Assembly (NCBI GenBank): GCA_020310875.1
Contig: CM035423.1
Span: forward strand, 139,695,748 to 139,759,747
Direction: 5' to 3'
Source: Ceratopteris richardii
Lineage: Eukaryota > Streptophyta > Polypodiopsida > Polypodiales > Pteridaceae
Length of the DNA: 64,000 nucleotides
Shown: one piece after another, positions 24,566 to 36,768 of the stretch
Layout: each line of letters starts with the position of its first letter
Position numbering within the stretch: position 1 is the stretch's first letter
Notes under the pieces: model-generated
Databases searched by the model: none
Seen by the model: the letters and a program-made list of their open reading frames with translations, nothing else
Told to the model about the DNA's origin: nothing
Made by a program: the position numbers and the translations under genes

Positions 24566-25356
24566 TCTACTTCAAGTGTGAAGATTAAAGAAATTAATGC
24601 TATTTCTGATGATGTTGATGTGTTGACACTTGATAGCACTGTGCCAACTCAGGATCTTATGGCTGATTCTCTTTCCCATATGTGGCTACTAGAATTTGGT
24701 GCTTCTTTCCATGTGACACCACATAGAGAATGGTTCTCTAATTATGCAACAAAGTCTCTTGGTATAGTGAGACTTGTTTACTCTTACTAGTGTGACATTG
24801 TGGGGATTGGAGATTTGGTTGTGCAGCTCATTGATGGTTGAAAATTTACTATGCATAATGTATGCCATGTACCTCAACTATCGTGCAATTTGATGTTAGT
24901 TGGTCAACTTGATGACCTTGGTTTCAAGGTGGTCTTCTATGCTCAGTCCTTTCGCATATCAAATGGCAATATGGTTATTGCAAAAGGAAGAAAAGCTGGC
25001 TCACTTTATCCTTTATGTGTATCATAGAAAGAACACTTGTTAGCTGTTATTGAATAGCCTATGGCTTGTATTTGGCATGGCCGTTTGGACCATATATCAC
25101 GTAGTGGAATGGAAAATCTTTCTCGTTCTACCTACTTACTTGTGTTATCTTTCTCTGATTTTTCATTTTGTGATCATTGTCAATATGGAAAGCAAACTAG
25201 GAATGTGCACAAGAAACACATTGACTCTTCAATTCAGCCTTTAGATCTCATTCATACAGATGTGTGTGTTCCTACACCCACAAGGTCATCAGGTGGTTCT
25301 CTTTATTCTGTTTACTTTCATAGATGATGCTACTAGAAACGTCTAGGTATATCCTC
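24566..25356 (+). pseudogene. Element F: copia protease to integrase remnant, split by B
   Basis: Plus-strand frame with several stops: WLLEFGASFHVTPHREWFSN (protease, with the D-S of the catalytic triad changed to E-F), HNVCHVPQLSCNLMLVGQLD, WHGRLDHISRSGMENLSRS, CDHCQYGKQTRNVHKKH, LIHTDVCVPTPTRSSGGSLY. This is the usual order protease, pre-integrase, integrase. It breaks off within the integrase core after YPL at 25356, where the LTR of B begins. It is older than B. Confidence 0.85.
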
Positions 25357-26004
25357 TGTTGCTCTAGCACAATGGTGAGAACCATGTTAAGAAGCTCCAC
25401 CTCCTTCATGTCAATCCGCAGAAGAGATAGGAGTGATATGAAGATCATGAATGTGAGATGAAGTGAGAGTGAAGGTGAGAAGCATAGAGATGCACACATG
25501 CATAGACACACACAATGAACAGACAAGCAAAACACAATGGAAGGTGGGAAAATAGACTCTATTCTCAAGATCAATTACAAGCTCAAAATAGCTCTAAGCT
25601 CTTCTCTACTCATACAAGCTAACCTCAAAAATGAGCTCTCTAGCTCTTTTTATAGATTCTAGACTAGTTTTGACTGGTTTCACATCTAGTGACCGGCATA
25701 GTTAAAAAATAGGTTCTAGGTGCTATTTGAAAGGGTAAATGATGTCTAAAAATAACCCAAATTGGTAGGCTCGTTCTACCTAAGCTCCTCAAGCTCGAGG
25801 AATCCTCGGCTTGCACAAAATGGAGCATATGATTACAAAAAGGGGGCTTTCTATGTTACATATGGTACAAAAGTGATGAAAATCACTATTGAAGGTTTTT
25901 GAAAAGTATTTTTAAAAAACATAAATCGACTGACTCCCCACTACTTTGTTGTGCTCTATCTTTACATGCTTCCTTGACGTCTATGCCTCTGGCTACTGCC
26001 AACA
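25357..26004 (-). repeat. Element B 3' LTR (648 bp)
   Basis: In sense orientation TGTTGGCAGTAGCC...GAGCAACA. A TATA box lies at 25647-25654, followed by GAGCTAGAGAGCTC. The first 14 codons continue ORF3 (GVGSSQRHRRQGSM-stop). Confidence 0.92.
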
Positions 26005-27177
26005 CCCCCCTCCCTCTCGCTTTTGTCGTCCTCGACAAAACCTTGTTGTGGGTTCTGTCGGATATAATTTTGTAGGAGGTCGTGAGCGAGGGTGTGCTCT
26101 AAGAGACGGATACCTCTTACAAGATCGGCTTCAAGCTTCTCCTAGTCGATGGGTTGAGGTTCCTCTGGTGGTGGGAGTCTTTAATGTGTGGAGTACACCA
26201 GTTGTTCACAGGAAAATAATTGCAGTAGATGTGTAGGCCTGCTTATGAACACTTCTGAGTGATACTCCCAAAAACTGGTAGTGAACATTTTGTCGAAGGT
26301 CTGCTTATAGCATGACGGTAAGTATTTGATTCAACAATGCCAGACATAACACACCTGGAGCGATGGTGTCGTACTCATATCATATGCTAAATCTTGGTTT
26401 CCATGCTCGAATCCCGGGGTGTTTACGTGCGGTGCCTTGACGCGATGGAAGACTTTGAATAGTATTTGCATCATGTCAAAGATTTTGACAGTCATATGCA
26501 CTGCTACATCATCCATTCGTTGTAAGCGAGGGAGCCAGTGTCTAATGGTTGCCATCATATAGCCAACCGTGGTCGGTCTGATGGGTGGACTGAAGTATGG
26601 GTAATTGAGCTATTCCTGGCACTGCTTCTTGTTTTTTACTTTAATTGCAAATGCCTTCCAAGAGCAGCGACGTGGCATGGGTCCCCAACATGGGTTGTAC
26701 TTCAAGTGGAGTGGTGCCTTGGCCCATGTGCTCATCATCTCAGGATATTCCTATAATAAATCTTGGTGCCAAGTTGGTTGATATATTTCTCCTCTCTGCA
26801 CATCCGTTGGCAAGTCGTCAGGCTCAAACTGAGTTGCGTGGGAGGGTTTCTTGCCTGTTTTCTTTTTCGATTGCCAGCTGATATTTTTCCATTAACATAA
26901 AATATGGTTTGTATTGTAGCTTGTGCCCAGATATGTACCTACGAGGGGCCAAGTGAGCAAAATAAGGAGATTGTAGAATTCGCTCCTCTATCATGGCCAT
27001 TGCATGTAACTGTGCTTCCACCCTTGCAGAGTGGGTCCTCCCAAGTTCTTCAACTGTCTTCATCCATGTGGGAGTAGGAAGTTCAAAAGTCGTCTGGCCT
27101 TTTGCGGTGACGCATCTGCCTGAGATGGGTTGGGGCTCATATGCTTCTTCAAAAGTGTCCTCCACTGGGATGGTCAT
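25960..27177 (-). pseudogene. Element B ORF3 (last ORF, env position)
   Basis: Pieces in shifting frames match ORF3 of E throughout: MIEERILQSPYFAHL...KPYFMLMEKY (26824-27177), EYPEMMSTWAKAPLHLKYNP, YMMATIRHWLPRLQRMDDVA...PGFEHGNQDLAYDMSTTPS (26331-26558), and EKLEADLVRGIRLLEHTLAHDLL. The reading then passes through DDKSEREGG, the PPT, into the LTR and stops at SM. No known domain is recognised. No clear signal peptide or membrane helix is seen in the readable parts, so an envelope role is not supported by sequence. Confidence 0.75.
26005..26020 (-). other. Element B polypurine tract
   Basis: The sense strand reads GCGAGAGGGAGGGGGG directly before the 3' LTR, and is also coding (S-E-R-E-G-G). 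Confidence 0.85.
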
Positions 27178-28532
27178 TGTTTCTTCATCCGCTGGTAGTT
27201 CCAGTGGGGAGTCTGTCTGGGGGGTGCTTCATATGCTGCGATCTGTGTTTGGAGAGTTACTACCTGGGCCCGTAAAGCGTTGAGTTCCTCTATGATCTCA
27301 AGGGATGTGGCCGCAGGAGCTGGTGGTGCTTGTTGTATTGGTGCTCTTAACTGTAATATCTTGTGTTCTTCTTTGAGCTTCTAGTATTCCTCATTCATAC
27401 TCTCATACTCCTCTAATAATCTGACATGATCTTCCAATAACATCATGGATTCGGAGGGGATAGCTTTGAAGCGACTGGGACTCAAGGGCTTGTCCAGTTG
27501 ATCTAACGTATCTTCCAAGTTCTCTCTCTTCTATTCCTATAGATGTTGGTTCTCTTCTTTAGCTATTGCTAAGTGGCATCTGAGCAGTCCCATGTTCCTA
27601 GTAAGTGTCGCATTGCGAATAGTCTGAGCTCTTAACGAATTGTCAATATCTGTAACGGCCTCTTTTGTATTTTCTTCACTTTCGAGTTCAAGTTTGTGAT
27701 AGGCTTCGCGTAGCTCTTGGTAGCGGGTGTTAAGCGATGTATTCTCAATTGATAATGAATTGAGTTGCGACTTTAAATCATTTGTTGTCTGCTGTAGCGT
27801 CTAGTAACTAGTTCCAAGAGATGCAAACTCATCTCTCACTTGAGTCATGCATGCGAACATCTTACGAAATGCAATGTCGATGGTGGGTGATAATATTAAT
27901 CATGTGGTGAATATAGATGCTGTGTGTGTGGGTGTCGATGCAAGGGGAATGGGGAATGGGGATGGGAATGTGGATGCAGTGGTGATTGTGGAAAAAAGTG
28001 AGGTGCCTAAATGTGATGGTGCAATAGGTGAGGTGAGTGGTGTTGTAGTGGGTGGTGATATATCCATGTCCCTTGATGTGGTGTTAAGTGATGTGACTAT
28101 GAATAGTGTAGTGATAGTGGGTGCGTGCGTGGGTGTAAATACAAGATTTACAAAAGTGGTAGAATAATTTACAGAGGGGGTCTCTTGTACTGCGTGGTGG
28201 AGAGGAGAAAGAGGAAATGCAGTTGGTCAGGGAGGTGAGATTGGGGAGAAAGTCAATGGAGGTGGAAATGAAAATAAGGGTCTTGGAAGTGTGGGGAAGG
28301 AAGGGAAGGATGGATGGAGAAATGGACTGGATAGAAAGGGGGATGTTCGAGGAGGTAGACTAGGTTGAGTGGGTGCGGAAAGGGTGTGAGGGGTGCGAGA
28401 TGGGGAGTCAATGATGATTGTTTCTTCTGCCAAAGATTCGTCAGGGATGAGACGGGCTTCCCTCGCCTGTTCTGAAGATTGGCCATCGGTTGGTACACAA
28501 ATGTATTGACCTGGTTTGGATAATAATCGAAC
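27178..28532 (-). pseudogene. Element B ORF2-ORF3 linker, absent from E
   Basis: About 1.35 kb with no counterpart in E. The minus strand gives a Pro/Ser/Leu-rich stretch near 28230-28430 (LTPFPHPLNLVYLLEHPPF). The following region near 27200-27800 looks coiled-coil-like, with Glu/Leu/Lys-rich bits separated by stops. It probably joined the two 3' ORFs in the ancestor, or was an insertion in B. Evidence is moderate because decay is heavy. Confidence 0.5.
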
Positions 28533-29205
28533 TCAGCGTGGGTCAAACTGCGGTAGTGGTTTTCTTTGCAAATATCTTAATGCTTCATTTGTGCATATTG
28601 ACTTAACTAGTTCTCTGAATCCTTTGATGTACGCTTCTTCGAAGCCTCCTGTGACGAGTTCCTGTTCTATAAGCGCTTGGCTTTCTTCCTCAGATAGCTT
28701 TTTACGCGCCCAAACTTTTTCCATGGTGTGATATAGCTTCTTGATCGCCAAGGTGTAGGCCGCTACTTCATATGTCTCATCTTTGTAAGTGCTTGTGTCA
28801 CCTTGGGTGTCAGTATGTTGTTCCTGCTCATCATTCAATACACTCTTGAGATTTTTGGCTTCCTTGACTAGCTTCATCATCACTGTCTTCATCATCTGTT
28901 TTTGTTCTTTCTTCTTCTGAGCTCGATACTACTTGTCCTTGTTGATCAGGCGGAGTGGTAGGGTAGCTTGTTCGTTCATATCCTTGAGAGAAAAACTGGC
29001 CTTCAAAAAATTGAAATTCATTTGAAAAGGCATCCGGCATTTCAAAATTGAATGTGGTATTCATTGGTTCAACTTCCATATTGGGTATGGGGAAAGAAAA
29101 CGCTTCCGCACCAATGGAGGTGGGGATGCCTGTTGTAGTGGTGGTAGGTTCCTGGACGGTAGTGGCCTGAGAAGTAACTGCACTGGTTGTGCCTTCCGTA
29201 ATCAC
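28533..29205 (-). pseudogene. Element B ORF2 C-terminal region
   Basis: Two overlapping open pieces. One has a Thr-rich stretch, an aromatic/Asn-rich part (FNFEMPDAFSNEFQFFEG) and an acidic Ser/Asp/Glu cluster. The other reads YEVAAYTLAIKKLYHTMEKV...GFEEAYIKGFRELVKSICTN. A frameshift near 28870 separates them. E has no clear match here, so E may have lost this part. Confidence 0.5.
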
Positions 29206-29322
29206 TGGTCTTGATAGGCGTATGCGAATGGGTTATACGGATGCAGGGGGTTCTGTAGGAGATTGCGCTAGAGAGGGTTGAGGCGATGGGGACTCTGGAA
29301 CTTGTAGGCATGGGATAGTTCC

Positions 29323-30293
29323 TCACATGCGTTTTTTTGTGCGTCCCTTGCTAGATTTTCTGGCTTTCTTGGCCTTCCCTTTAAATGCCTTCAACTCTTC
29401 ACTTGTCAGTGCACGTTGTATTAGCAAGTCGTATGCCAAACACATATAAACAATGCGCGTGAGAGCATAGCATCCATGGATAACTTTCTTTCTCTCCCAT
29501 CTATGTTGTGCTAGATACAACTGATCTATAATCCAACTTGCTAGGTCTACCGTTTGAGGTCCAATACATGCTAAATACAAGCCAAACCAAATACGTTTGT
29601 GGGGCATGGTGAATCGATCCTGAGCTGGGAATATGAAGTGTTGCATACATATTCTTAATGGCTTAGATAGCTCATGTGTGATAGCCAAAATATCTTCCCA
29701 TTTGTTAACATCCCCACTCTTCATTGGCTCTAGAATTAGCCTTTCTCGCTCTGTCGGTGTGTGGGTTCCATGTATCTTGATTGAAGCTCTAATCAAATCT
29801 TTGGAAAGATAAAACTTCTTATACGGTGGGTCATTTACTAAGGACGGCAAAATGAAAGTGCCTGGTAAATCCTTGTCCTCAGAAGCTCTCAATGTGGTTA
29901 CCAAGTACTTTAGAAATCTAGTTTAGGTAATGGATCACTGAAGTATACAGTGAAGCCTGCTCTCGCCCAAACATGCTTTAAGTCTTCCGTATTCTAGAGT
30001 GCTTCAAAATCTCTGGAGAAGAACTAATACTTTCCCCACTTACTATTGTCAAAAGTCAAATTGGCATCAAAAATAAAGTCCGCATCTGCCAAAGGTCCTG
30101 CTAGACCTTGAAACCAATGTGAATTGCGATGGACCTTTTTCGTGTATCCCCTAGGTGGATCATCAATGGGCATCGGTCCTGGGAATCCTTGAAATTCGGG
30201 GGGTTGAGCCGTGGGATGCGGTTCTGCCAGTAATTTGCCAATATTAACCATCGGTACATTGGGGCCAGCTTCAGGTGGTCCTTCTGTCTGCAT
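29323..30293 (-). pseudogene. Element B ORF2 core
   Basis: Matches E ORF2 in order: IDDPPRGYTKKVHRNSHWFQ (30024-30293, starting with ATG), then, after a shift, LSKDLIRASIKIHGTHTPTE, LRICMQHFIFPAQDRFTMPH, KRIWFGLYLACIG, WIIDQLYLAQHRWERKKVIH and GCYALTRIVYMCLAYDLLIQ. A basic C end follows (KAKKARKSSKGRTKKRM). About 120 bases between the pieces (29905-30023) carry stops. The pattern recalls the plant-transposon-protein domain of Athila/Tat elements, but only a profile search can decide. An acceptor-like TTTTGTAGCAG lies 27-30 bases before its ATG. Confidence 0.75.
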
Positions 30294-31361
30294 GATGAGT
30301 GATGCGAATGTGGAGAAGATCTGCTACAAAAGATTAGCACATTAGTATGGAAATTAATCATGATCCCATTAAAGTGAGACCGCAATCCCTTTCCATAACC
30401 GATGTGTAACCCGTGTAGCCAAGTGTTGTGATGTGGTTTATGGAATGATTGTTGCAAAACTAATGCAGGTCTCTAGGCACCTACATGCTTTAGATAGTGC
30501 ATACATTGCTTGATGAGATTGTTATTACAAGTGATGTTGGGTTATAGTGCATGAATTTGTACAAGGTTCAGTTGTGAATGAGTCATTACAAGGGTAGTGT
30601 TCAGTCGGGGTGGAAGGAGTGTTAGACAACGGGTTCTGAAAAGACGTCTAGATATGTTTCAGTATCCACTTCTTAAGAGTTTCTGAGCGGGTGGTATGTT
30701 TCTACTGAGGGACAAAAGGTGATATTGGATGTGGTGGTATTGAGGGATAAAAAGATTCTTTAGGGTTATATATTACATGTCTTGAGTGTTGAGCTATAAT
30801 ACACTGTTTGGGTACCCATATCTGCATGGGTATGGGTTGATTTGTAAGGTACTTCTTGGTGATCCAAATCTGTTGTCTGATCGTACTTGTCGAAGAAGGT
30901 TGAGGAGACGTTGGATACTATTTCTGCTTCTACTGAAACCTCTTCTTATCGTGGTCTGCATTGTTAAATTTTGCCTGTGCATTTTGTCCTTTTGGCACCC
31001 ATATTTGTCTCGGGCCACTTATTCGGTGGTGTTGATACTACTTTCCTCCTTGTGTCATCTGATATGGTCGTCAGTTTGAGTTCCTCCATCGTGGCTGAAT
31101 CCTTTGTGGTTGAGGTTGAGAGGTCGGATGGACACTCTGCTTTGGAAAAGAAGGGAGGTCCAACACTTGCGAAACCTGCCCATTAAGAAGTGCTTCATTT
31201 TTTACCAAAAATCTAGGCCAGTCCGCAGTAAGTGTGGAAGGATGGGTACTGCAGGGTGTTTTGCCCATGTGGCTACTGATGCAGTCCACGTGACGGCTGA
31301 TGTAACCCACCTGACCGCCAATGGTCCCCATTTGTCCGTTGTTGGAAGACCAGGAGAAAAT
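30294..31361 (-). pseudogene. Element B polyprotein tail with W-V-P-K motifs, plus spacer
   Basis: The minus strand shows RQIWVPKGQ near 31000, QQIWITKKY near 30865 and MQIWVPKQC near 30820. These are the same kind of Trp-x-Pro-Lys motif that repeats in the E tail. Stops are frequent. The part from about 30690 down to 30294 is the spacer before ORF2. Confidence 0.6.
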
Positions 31362-31913
31362 CTATTGACATTTTCTTGTCTGGCAACGATCCATCGCCAA
31401 GCTCTCATGGGTTGACTTTGGAATGAGAGTGCTTAGCCGAGGGATCTGCCCAAAGATCTTCCTGTCCTTCATCTCATGCAGTTCATATGGTCTAGGGTTA
31501 CATATCTCAGGCGGAGTGTTGTTAGGGAAGTCAAGTGGTATCACTCGCTGCTGATCTAAGGTTCCAATCTTCAAGGAGCCTTGTCTAAGATTTAGGTCCA
31601 CTAAGTGATCGTATAGCCAATCTTGGCCAAGGATTAGGGGTTCTATCAGGTCGTCATCATGGCACACTAGTAGCTTCGTTGTCATGGTCACTTTGTGTAT
31701 GAAGATAGGAAGGTCCACCTCACCCATGCAAGGGGTTTCCATGCCTCCTAGCCCTATGAGGTATGCCTCAATTGGTCGCATTTCTATTCCTGAGTCCTTA
31801 TAGTGGGACCATCTAATCGCACTACTCACAACACCTGAGTCAATTAAAGCCTTGAGCTCTTGGCAAGGGTTGTCGTGCTCTATCTTGACTGTAATGAATG
31901 GTCTCCTATCCAC
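31362..31913 (-). pseudogene. Element B second retropepsin-like domain
   Basis: Reads DRRPFITVKIEHDNPCQELK, ALIDSGVVSSAIRWSHY, VEAYLIGLGG-type text (IEAYLIGLGGMETPCMGEVD), LVCHDDDLIEPLILGQDWLY. An aspartic-protease loop (D-S-G) and a flap/closing strand L-I-L-G-x-D-W are visible. It lies on the C-terminal side of the integrase, as in E, and is clearly different from the first protease at 36026-36517. The loop residue after D-S-G is Val instead of Ala. Confidence 0.8.
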
Positions 31914-32062
31914 TATGCAAGGATGAGTACTTGACTTTGCTTAACACATGGCCATGGGGTATCTCGGTGTTGTTTCTAGATGGTTATAATGTTCTCTCCC
32001 TAGTCCTTGTCTTCTTAACTTCATGCGCTTAATGCATTCTATAGCTTTTGCCTGAGCTTCAA

Positions 32063-33358
32063 CTAGTATTCTATTTTCTTCCTCCTTACGCTTCTTTGCC
32101 AATGTGAGTCCTCTAAGCATATCTTAGTAAGAGGTTCCTGGTATAGCCTGACTCTAAAGCCACTAATGTAATTAGGCATTACGTCTCCTTCTAGGGTGGC
32201 TAATTGTACCGCTCCACTTGTCGAGAGTCTGTTAATGATCATAGGTCTATAACCTCGCTTTTCTAACTTCTGTGCATGCTGTTTTAGCGTATATATTAGG
32301 AATAAATCTCCTTCTTTTAATCCTTTATCTTTCACATGTGCATCGAAATAGGCTTTCTGTCGCTTCTTTGCTGCATATATTCCTGTTGTTGCTTTCAGCC
32401 TGGTTTCTCCTAATCGTTCCAAGTCCATTATTCTTGCTGATAATTCATGACCGGTCCACTGATGTTCTTGTGCAACCTTATGGGTCGGTATTAAGAAGTC
32501 CAAAGGAAGTACAACATTCTGACCAAAAACCATATGAAAGGGAGTTGCATTGAGTACGGTCTTGTAGGCCACTCGATATGCCCAAACAGCGTGGTGTAAC
32601 TGTTTTTCCCAATCTGAACGTTTGTTGTTCACGAGTTTCGTCAGTACATTACAAAGGATCTTGTTAGTACTTTCTTCTTGAACATTGGCATGAGGATGAT
32701 ATGGTGCGGATTTCTTGTGAATCACCATAAAATCCTGTAACAAATATTCAATGACTTGGTTTAGAAAGTGAGTTCCTCGATCGCTCACTAACTCTATAGG
32801 CAACACATATCTTGTAAAGACATTTTCAAATAAGAATTTTTCAATCGTGTGTGCATCATTCTTTTTTGTGGCCTTGGCCTCTACCCATTTTGTAAGATAA
32901 TATGTCGCAACAATAATGTATTTAGCATGTGTACCTTTTGTAGGGGGGTTAATGGGTCCTACAAAGTCTATACCCCACTTAGAAAATGCACGTCCTCCCA
33001 TCATGGGTTTGAATGGCATTTCATCTCTGCGAGTAGGAAATTGAGTTCTCTGGCACACATCACATCTCTTAACATAGGTATGTGCATCCATGTGAAGAGT
33101 GGGCCACCATAATCCTGCAAAGAGGATGGCTTTGATTATCCTATCGGGCCCAAAATGACCTCTTGCAACACCTTGGTGTGCAGTCTCTAGTACGCTCAAA
33201 TAATTGCTTTCATGAACACACTGTCTTAGGTATCCATCTCGTCCTCGTTTGTATAGATTGTCGCCAATAAGTGAATAGTCTTGAGCTTCCTGCTCTAGAC
33301 TGTGTTGTCGTGCTAAGGTCATTCCTTGAGGGAATGTTTTCGTCCTCAAGTACGTCAC
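32063..33358 (-). pseudogene. Element B integrase
   Basis: 432 open codons. They include the second H2C2 module (HQGVARGHFGPDR...CDVCQ), the core WGIDFVGPINPP, the D of VSDRGTHF and the E of VQEESTNKI, so the DD35E triad is still present. After the core come LERLGETRLKATTGIYAAKK and KEGDLFLIYTL. Changes from E: VATDYLTKW is VATYYLTKW (a conserved but non-catalytic Asp), and GQAES reads VQEES. Stops to either side separate it from RNase H and the second protease. No chromodomain is seen at its C end. Confidence 0.9.
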
Positions 33359-33742
33359 TAAAGGTTCACTCCATTCTAGTGTGGAGACACATGATATAAT
33401 CTAGCATGTTCTACTGGTGGTCTTTCACAACAAACAAGGCATTCTTTACACAACTTGTAGACATATGCTTCCATCGAAGGCCAATATACTCCTAGTCTAT
33501 GTAGTCTGCAATGTGCGATGTTTTGAATGATGTTTCTTTAATGCACCTACATGTGCTAATTGCAACCAATTTGCATGTTCTAATTCATCTACACAGTAAG
33601 CAAGAATCTTTTGATTATCCTGTTTATATATACTTCCTGCTATTTTTTGATATCTTTGAGACTTGGTAATCTCTCCTTCCTTGATCCTTATCCTAGGATT
33701 CTTGGGTCCATATGTGAGAATAGGGACTATCGACTTAGCCCA
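33359..33742 (-). pseudogene. Element B first H2C2 module and RNase H linker, decayed
   Basis: The minus strand reads NWLQLAHVGALKKHHSKHRT, then breaks into other frames that still show the WPTMEADVQKLCKEC text out of register. It corresponds to E 55560-55930. B therefore also had two zinc modules in a row. Confidence 0.7.
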
Positions 33743-35916
33743 TTATGGTACTATCTCAAGGTTAAACAAATATGCATCAGGTAATTCATCCATTATTCCT
33801 TGAGGAGCTTCTCCTGTGGTTAATCTTGAAAGGTGGTCAGCTCTAAGGTGTGTCTTTCCTTTCCTGACTACTACTTCGAAGTCATACTCCATGAGCAATA
33901 GAAACCAACGTATCAATCGTCCCATGTTACATGGATTTTTGACTAAGTATAGTAATGCTTGATGATCCGTAAAGAACTTGAACTTGTTTGCTAACAAATA
34001 ATGTCTGAATTTCTTTACTGCGTAGATCATTCCTAATCCTTCTCGTTCCGTAGTGGTGTAATTTCTTTCTGCTGCATTCAACTGTCTGCTCACGTAAGCT
34101 ATGGGGAGATCTATATTACCTTCATTCGTAGGTTGTGCTAACACACATCCTATGGAATAGTTGGATGCATCCACATGTACATGGAATGGCTTGCTCCAAT
34201 CAAGGGTTGTCAATATAGGTGCTGAGCACAAATGTTGTTTAAGTTCATTGAATGAATTCTCACACTCATCTGTCCATTCAAACTTGGTCAAAAGAGAGTA
34301 CAGAGGCTTGGCTATGATTGCATACATGTGTATGAATCGTCTATAATATCCGCAATCAGCCATAAATTCATGTACTTTTTCATGTTACTTGGTCTAGGTG
34401 GATCTGCAATTACTTTCACTTTTTCCTCATCTGTAGAGATTCCATTCTTTGACACAATGTGTCCTAGAATTTTTCCTTGTCTGACCATGAAAATGCATTT
34501 TTCTGGGTTCAAACAAACCTGATATTCTCGACATTTGTCAAATACTTGCCTTAGTTCTGGGATATGTGTCTACCTTACATTCGAATGAGCACATATGTCA
34601 TCGACATAAACTTCCAAATTCTTGCGTAAGAATTCCTTAAAAACATGACACATGAGTTGCTGGAAAGTGGCGGGTGCATTTGTGAGCCCAAAAGGCATCA
34701 TGCGAAATGCAAATATGCCCCATTCTCTGGCAAAAGCCATCTTGTGTTGATCTTCTGGAGCAATGGCTACTTGATTATAGCCTAAAAAACCATCAAGAAA
34801 GCTGTAAACTTCCTTGCCCGCAACTCTTTCCAATAAATGTTCTGTGATAGGAAGAGGGTGACTGTCTCTAATCGTGGCGGCATTAACTTTTTTAAGGTTA
34901 ATACAAACACACAATTTTCCATTCTTCTTGGGCACAACCACAATGGGGGATACCCATTCGGTATGCTCAATTTCGTAAATGAATCCTGCTTCTATCAAAC
35001 GATCTATTTCTTCTTTAATCTTTGCAGCGTAATTATCATTGTACGTGTACAGTTTCTGTTTTGTAACTCCACGCAAACACATCTCTATATTCACGCAAAG
35101 GGCAAATAACTCTTCCTCTTCTTCATTCATCAAATCATGCCCTATGTATGTACATTTTTCTTCTTCTCCTTCTATGGTGACTATGATTTTTTTGGTTTTC
35201 TCTCGATTGTCATATACTTCTCCAACGTCAGCTTTTCTATTAGGCATTCGTACCATGATTCGTCTATCTTCTATTTCATACTTCTTGAAGTTCTCGGGAA
35301 CCTCAAACAAAGATTCCTCTTCCTCTGACATGGTTTCTTTCTTCTTTCTTTTCTTACCTTCACTTTTGGCAGTCACTTGTGTAGTTAACCTCACATCATT
35401 CATAATTTCTTCGTGTCTCTGAGGGTGAGCTTCTACTTCATAGAAATATTCTTCATCTGATGCAAAATGAGGGTCCATAATAATTGACTCTAGATCAAAG
35501 TCGCTTGCATCCTCGAATGCATCAGTGCTAGGTTCACATTCTTCAATAAGGAAATCATACATGATTGGCTCTATTGTGAAGACTGAAATGTCATAGCCAT
35601 CTTCGTCACAGTGGGGTGTCCATTGTTCTTCATTGATGGCTACATCCATTGTTGCTAAAATTCCTGACCAACCATGAGGTTCAAATTCCTCATCTGGAAA
35701 TATTACGCGTGCGTAAGCTGGGTCTTGAAGAGTTCGTGGATGTTGTTTTGAACCTAAAGTCTTGGCTTCTAACCGTTCTTCCTCTTGTTTGGCGACTTTA
35801 CACATCCATAGATGAGTATCCTCATGCAACCATGAGGGGTCTGATTCCAATGAGTGTAAATGATTCTGTTTCCTCTTGTGTCTTACGGATGGTGTTCCAT
35901 TGTATTGGGGATACAT
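33743..35916 (-). pseudogene. Element B reverse transcriptase and RNase H
   Basis: Three open pieces. 34570-35916 has the acidic spacer and RT palm: WVSPIVVVPKKNGKL, FLDGFLGYNQVAIAPEDQHK and EVYVDDICAHSN. 34312-34512 has NPEKCIFMVRQGKILGHIVS. 33743-34363 has the RNase H VDASNYSIGCVLAQ and FTDHQALLYL. A stop at 34570 follows YVDD, and a frameshift lies near 34370. Near 35080 a deletion of roughly 100 bases removed the YRDVFAWSYKDLKG block that A and E keep. Confidence 0.88.
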
Positions 35917-36025
35917 CTCAATGTGAATAGTCTTTAAGATTGACTTTAGTAGTCACTCCTAAATGTTGCAAGTACAAAGAAATAGTTCCCCAATCTTGTA
36001 CCATTTGCAACTGACGCATGAATGG

Positions 36026-36517
36026 TCATCCTAAAATCATCTCATAAGCATGATTTTTCCCAAAATCACAAATGGCGAAAGTATGCTCAAACTCCACACC
36101 ACAAGTGGTGAGAGATATGCCTTCAAGTAAGCCTAATGGTTTCTCTATATGTTCATTAGTCATTTGTAGCTTCATCTTGGTAGGTCTTAATGCTGGCTTA
36201 CCCCAAAGTTTCCATAAAGCAATGGTAGCGATGGCTACTCCGGCTCCTGAATCTAAGATGGCTTTGGTGGTGTAGCCCTGATGGGTTATTGGAAGATAAG
36301 TATTACCTTCCTCTCCTTCGCTTGCATCTCCGATTCTTTCTATGGGTATCTCTGGTACCTTCCTGTGTGATCCTATCTGTGAGGGAGCAGTAGCAAGCTC
36401 ACGGAATTGATTTTTTACATGCTTCCACAATTCTGGTTTAACCTTCAACAATTCCTCTAGAGTGAGGTGACATTGAACTCGGGTATTCTTGATCACTTCC
36501 GTGTTTCTAGGAATCAC
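36026..36517 (-). pseudogene. Element B first protease (retropepsin)
   Basis: Reads EGNTYLPITHQGYTTKAILD, SGAGVAIATIALWKLWGKPA, CGVEFEHTFAICDF and YEMILG. This is a standard gypsy retropepsin with the D-S-G-A loop intact. Frameshifts or stops at both ends detach it from gag and from the acidic spacer. Confidence 0.88.
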
Positions 36518-36768
36518 TGATTCTTCATTCTCACGAGTATCATGGGTGCTCTCATGCTAATAGACTTGGCTTCCCAAGGTTCCTATGAATTGAGGTAATT
36601 CTTGCAAAGAATTGGACTCAAAACCTGTGTGTTCACTCAGTTGCTCTTCCTCTACATCATCGTAGATAGAGGGAATGTCTTGGGGAAATTGCTTCTGCAA
36701 GTCGTCTATTTCCTGAATAGGAGGATGGGTTCCTTGTTCTTTTCTCCACTTCTCTTCTTGGATTTCTC

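Noticed and set aside
32060..33358. Loss of a catalytic Asp in the B integrase (VATYYLTKW)
   Set aside because: That Asp is conserved but is not part of the DD35E triad, which is still present in B.
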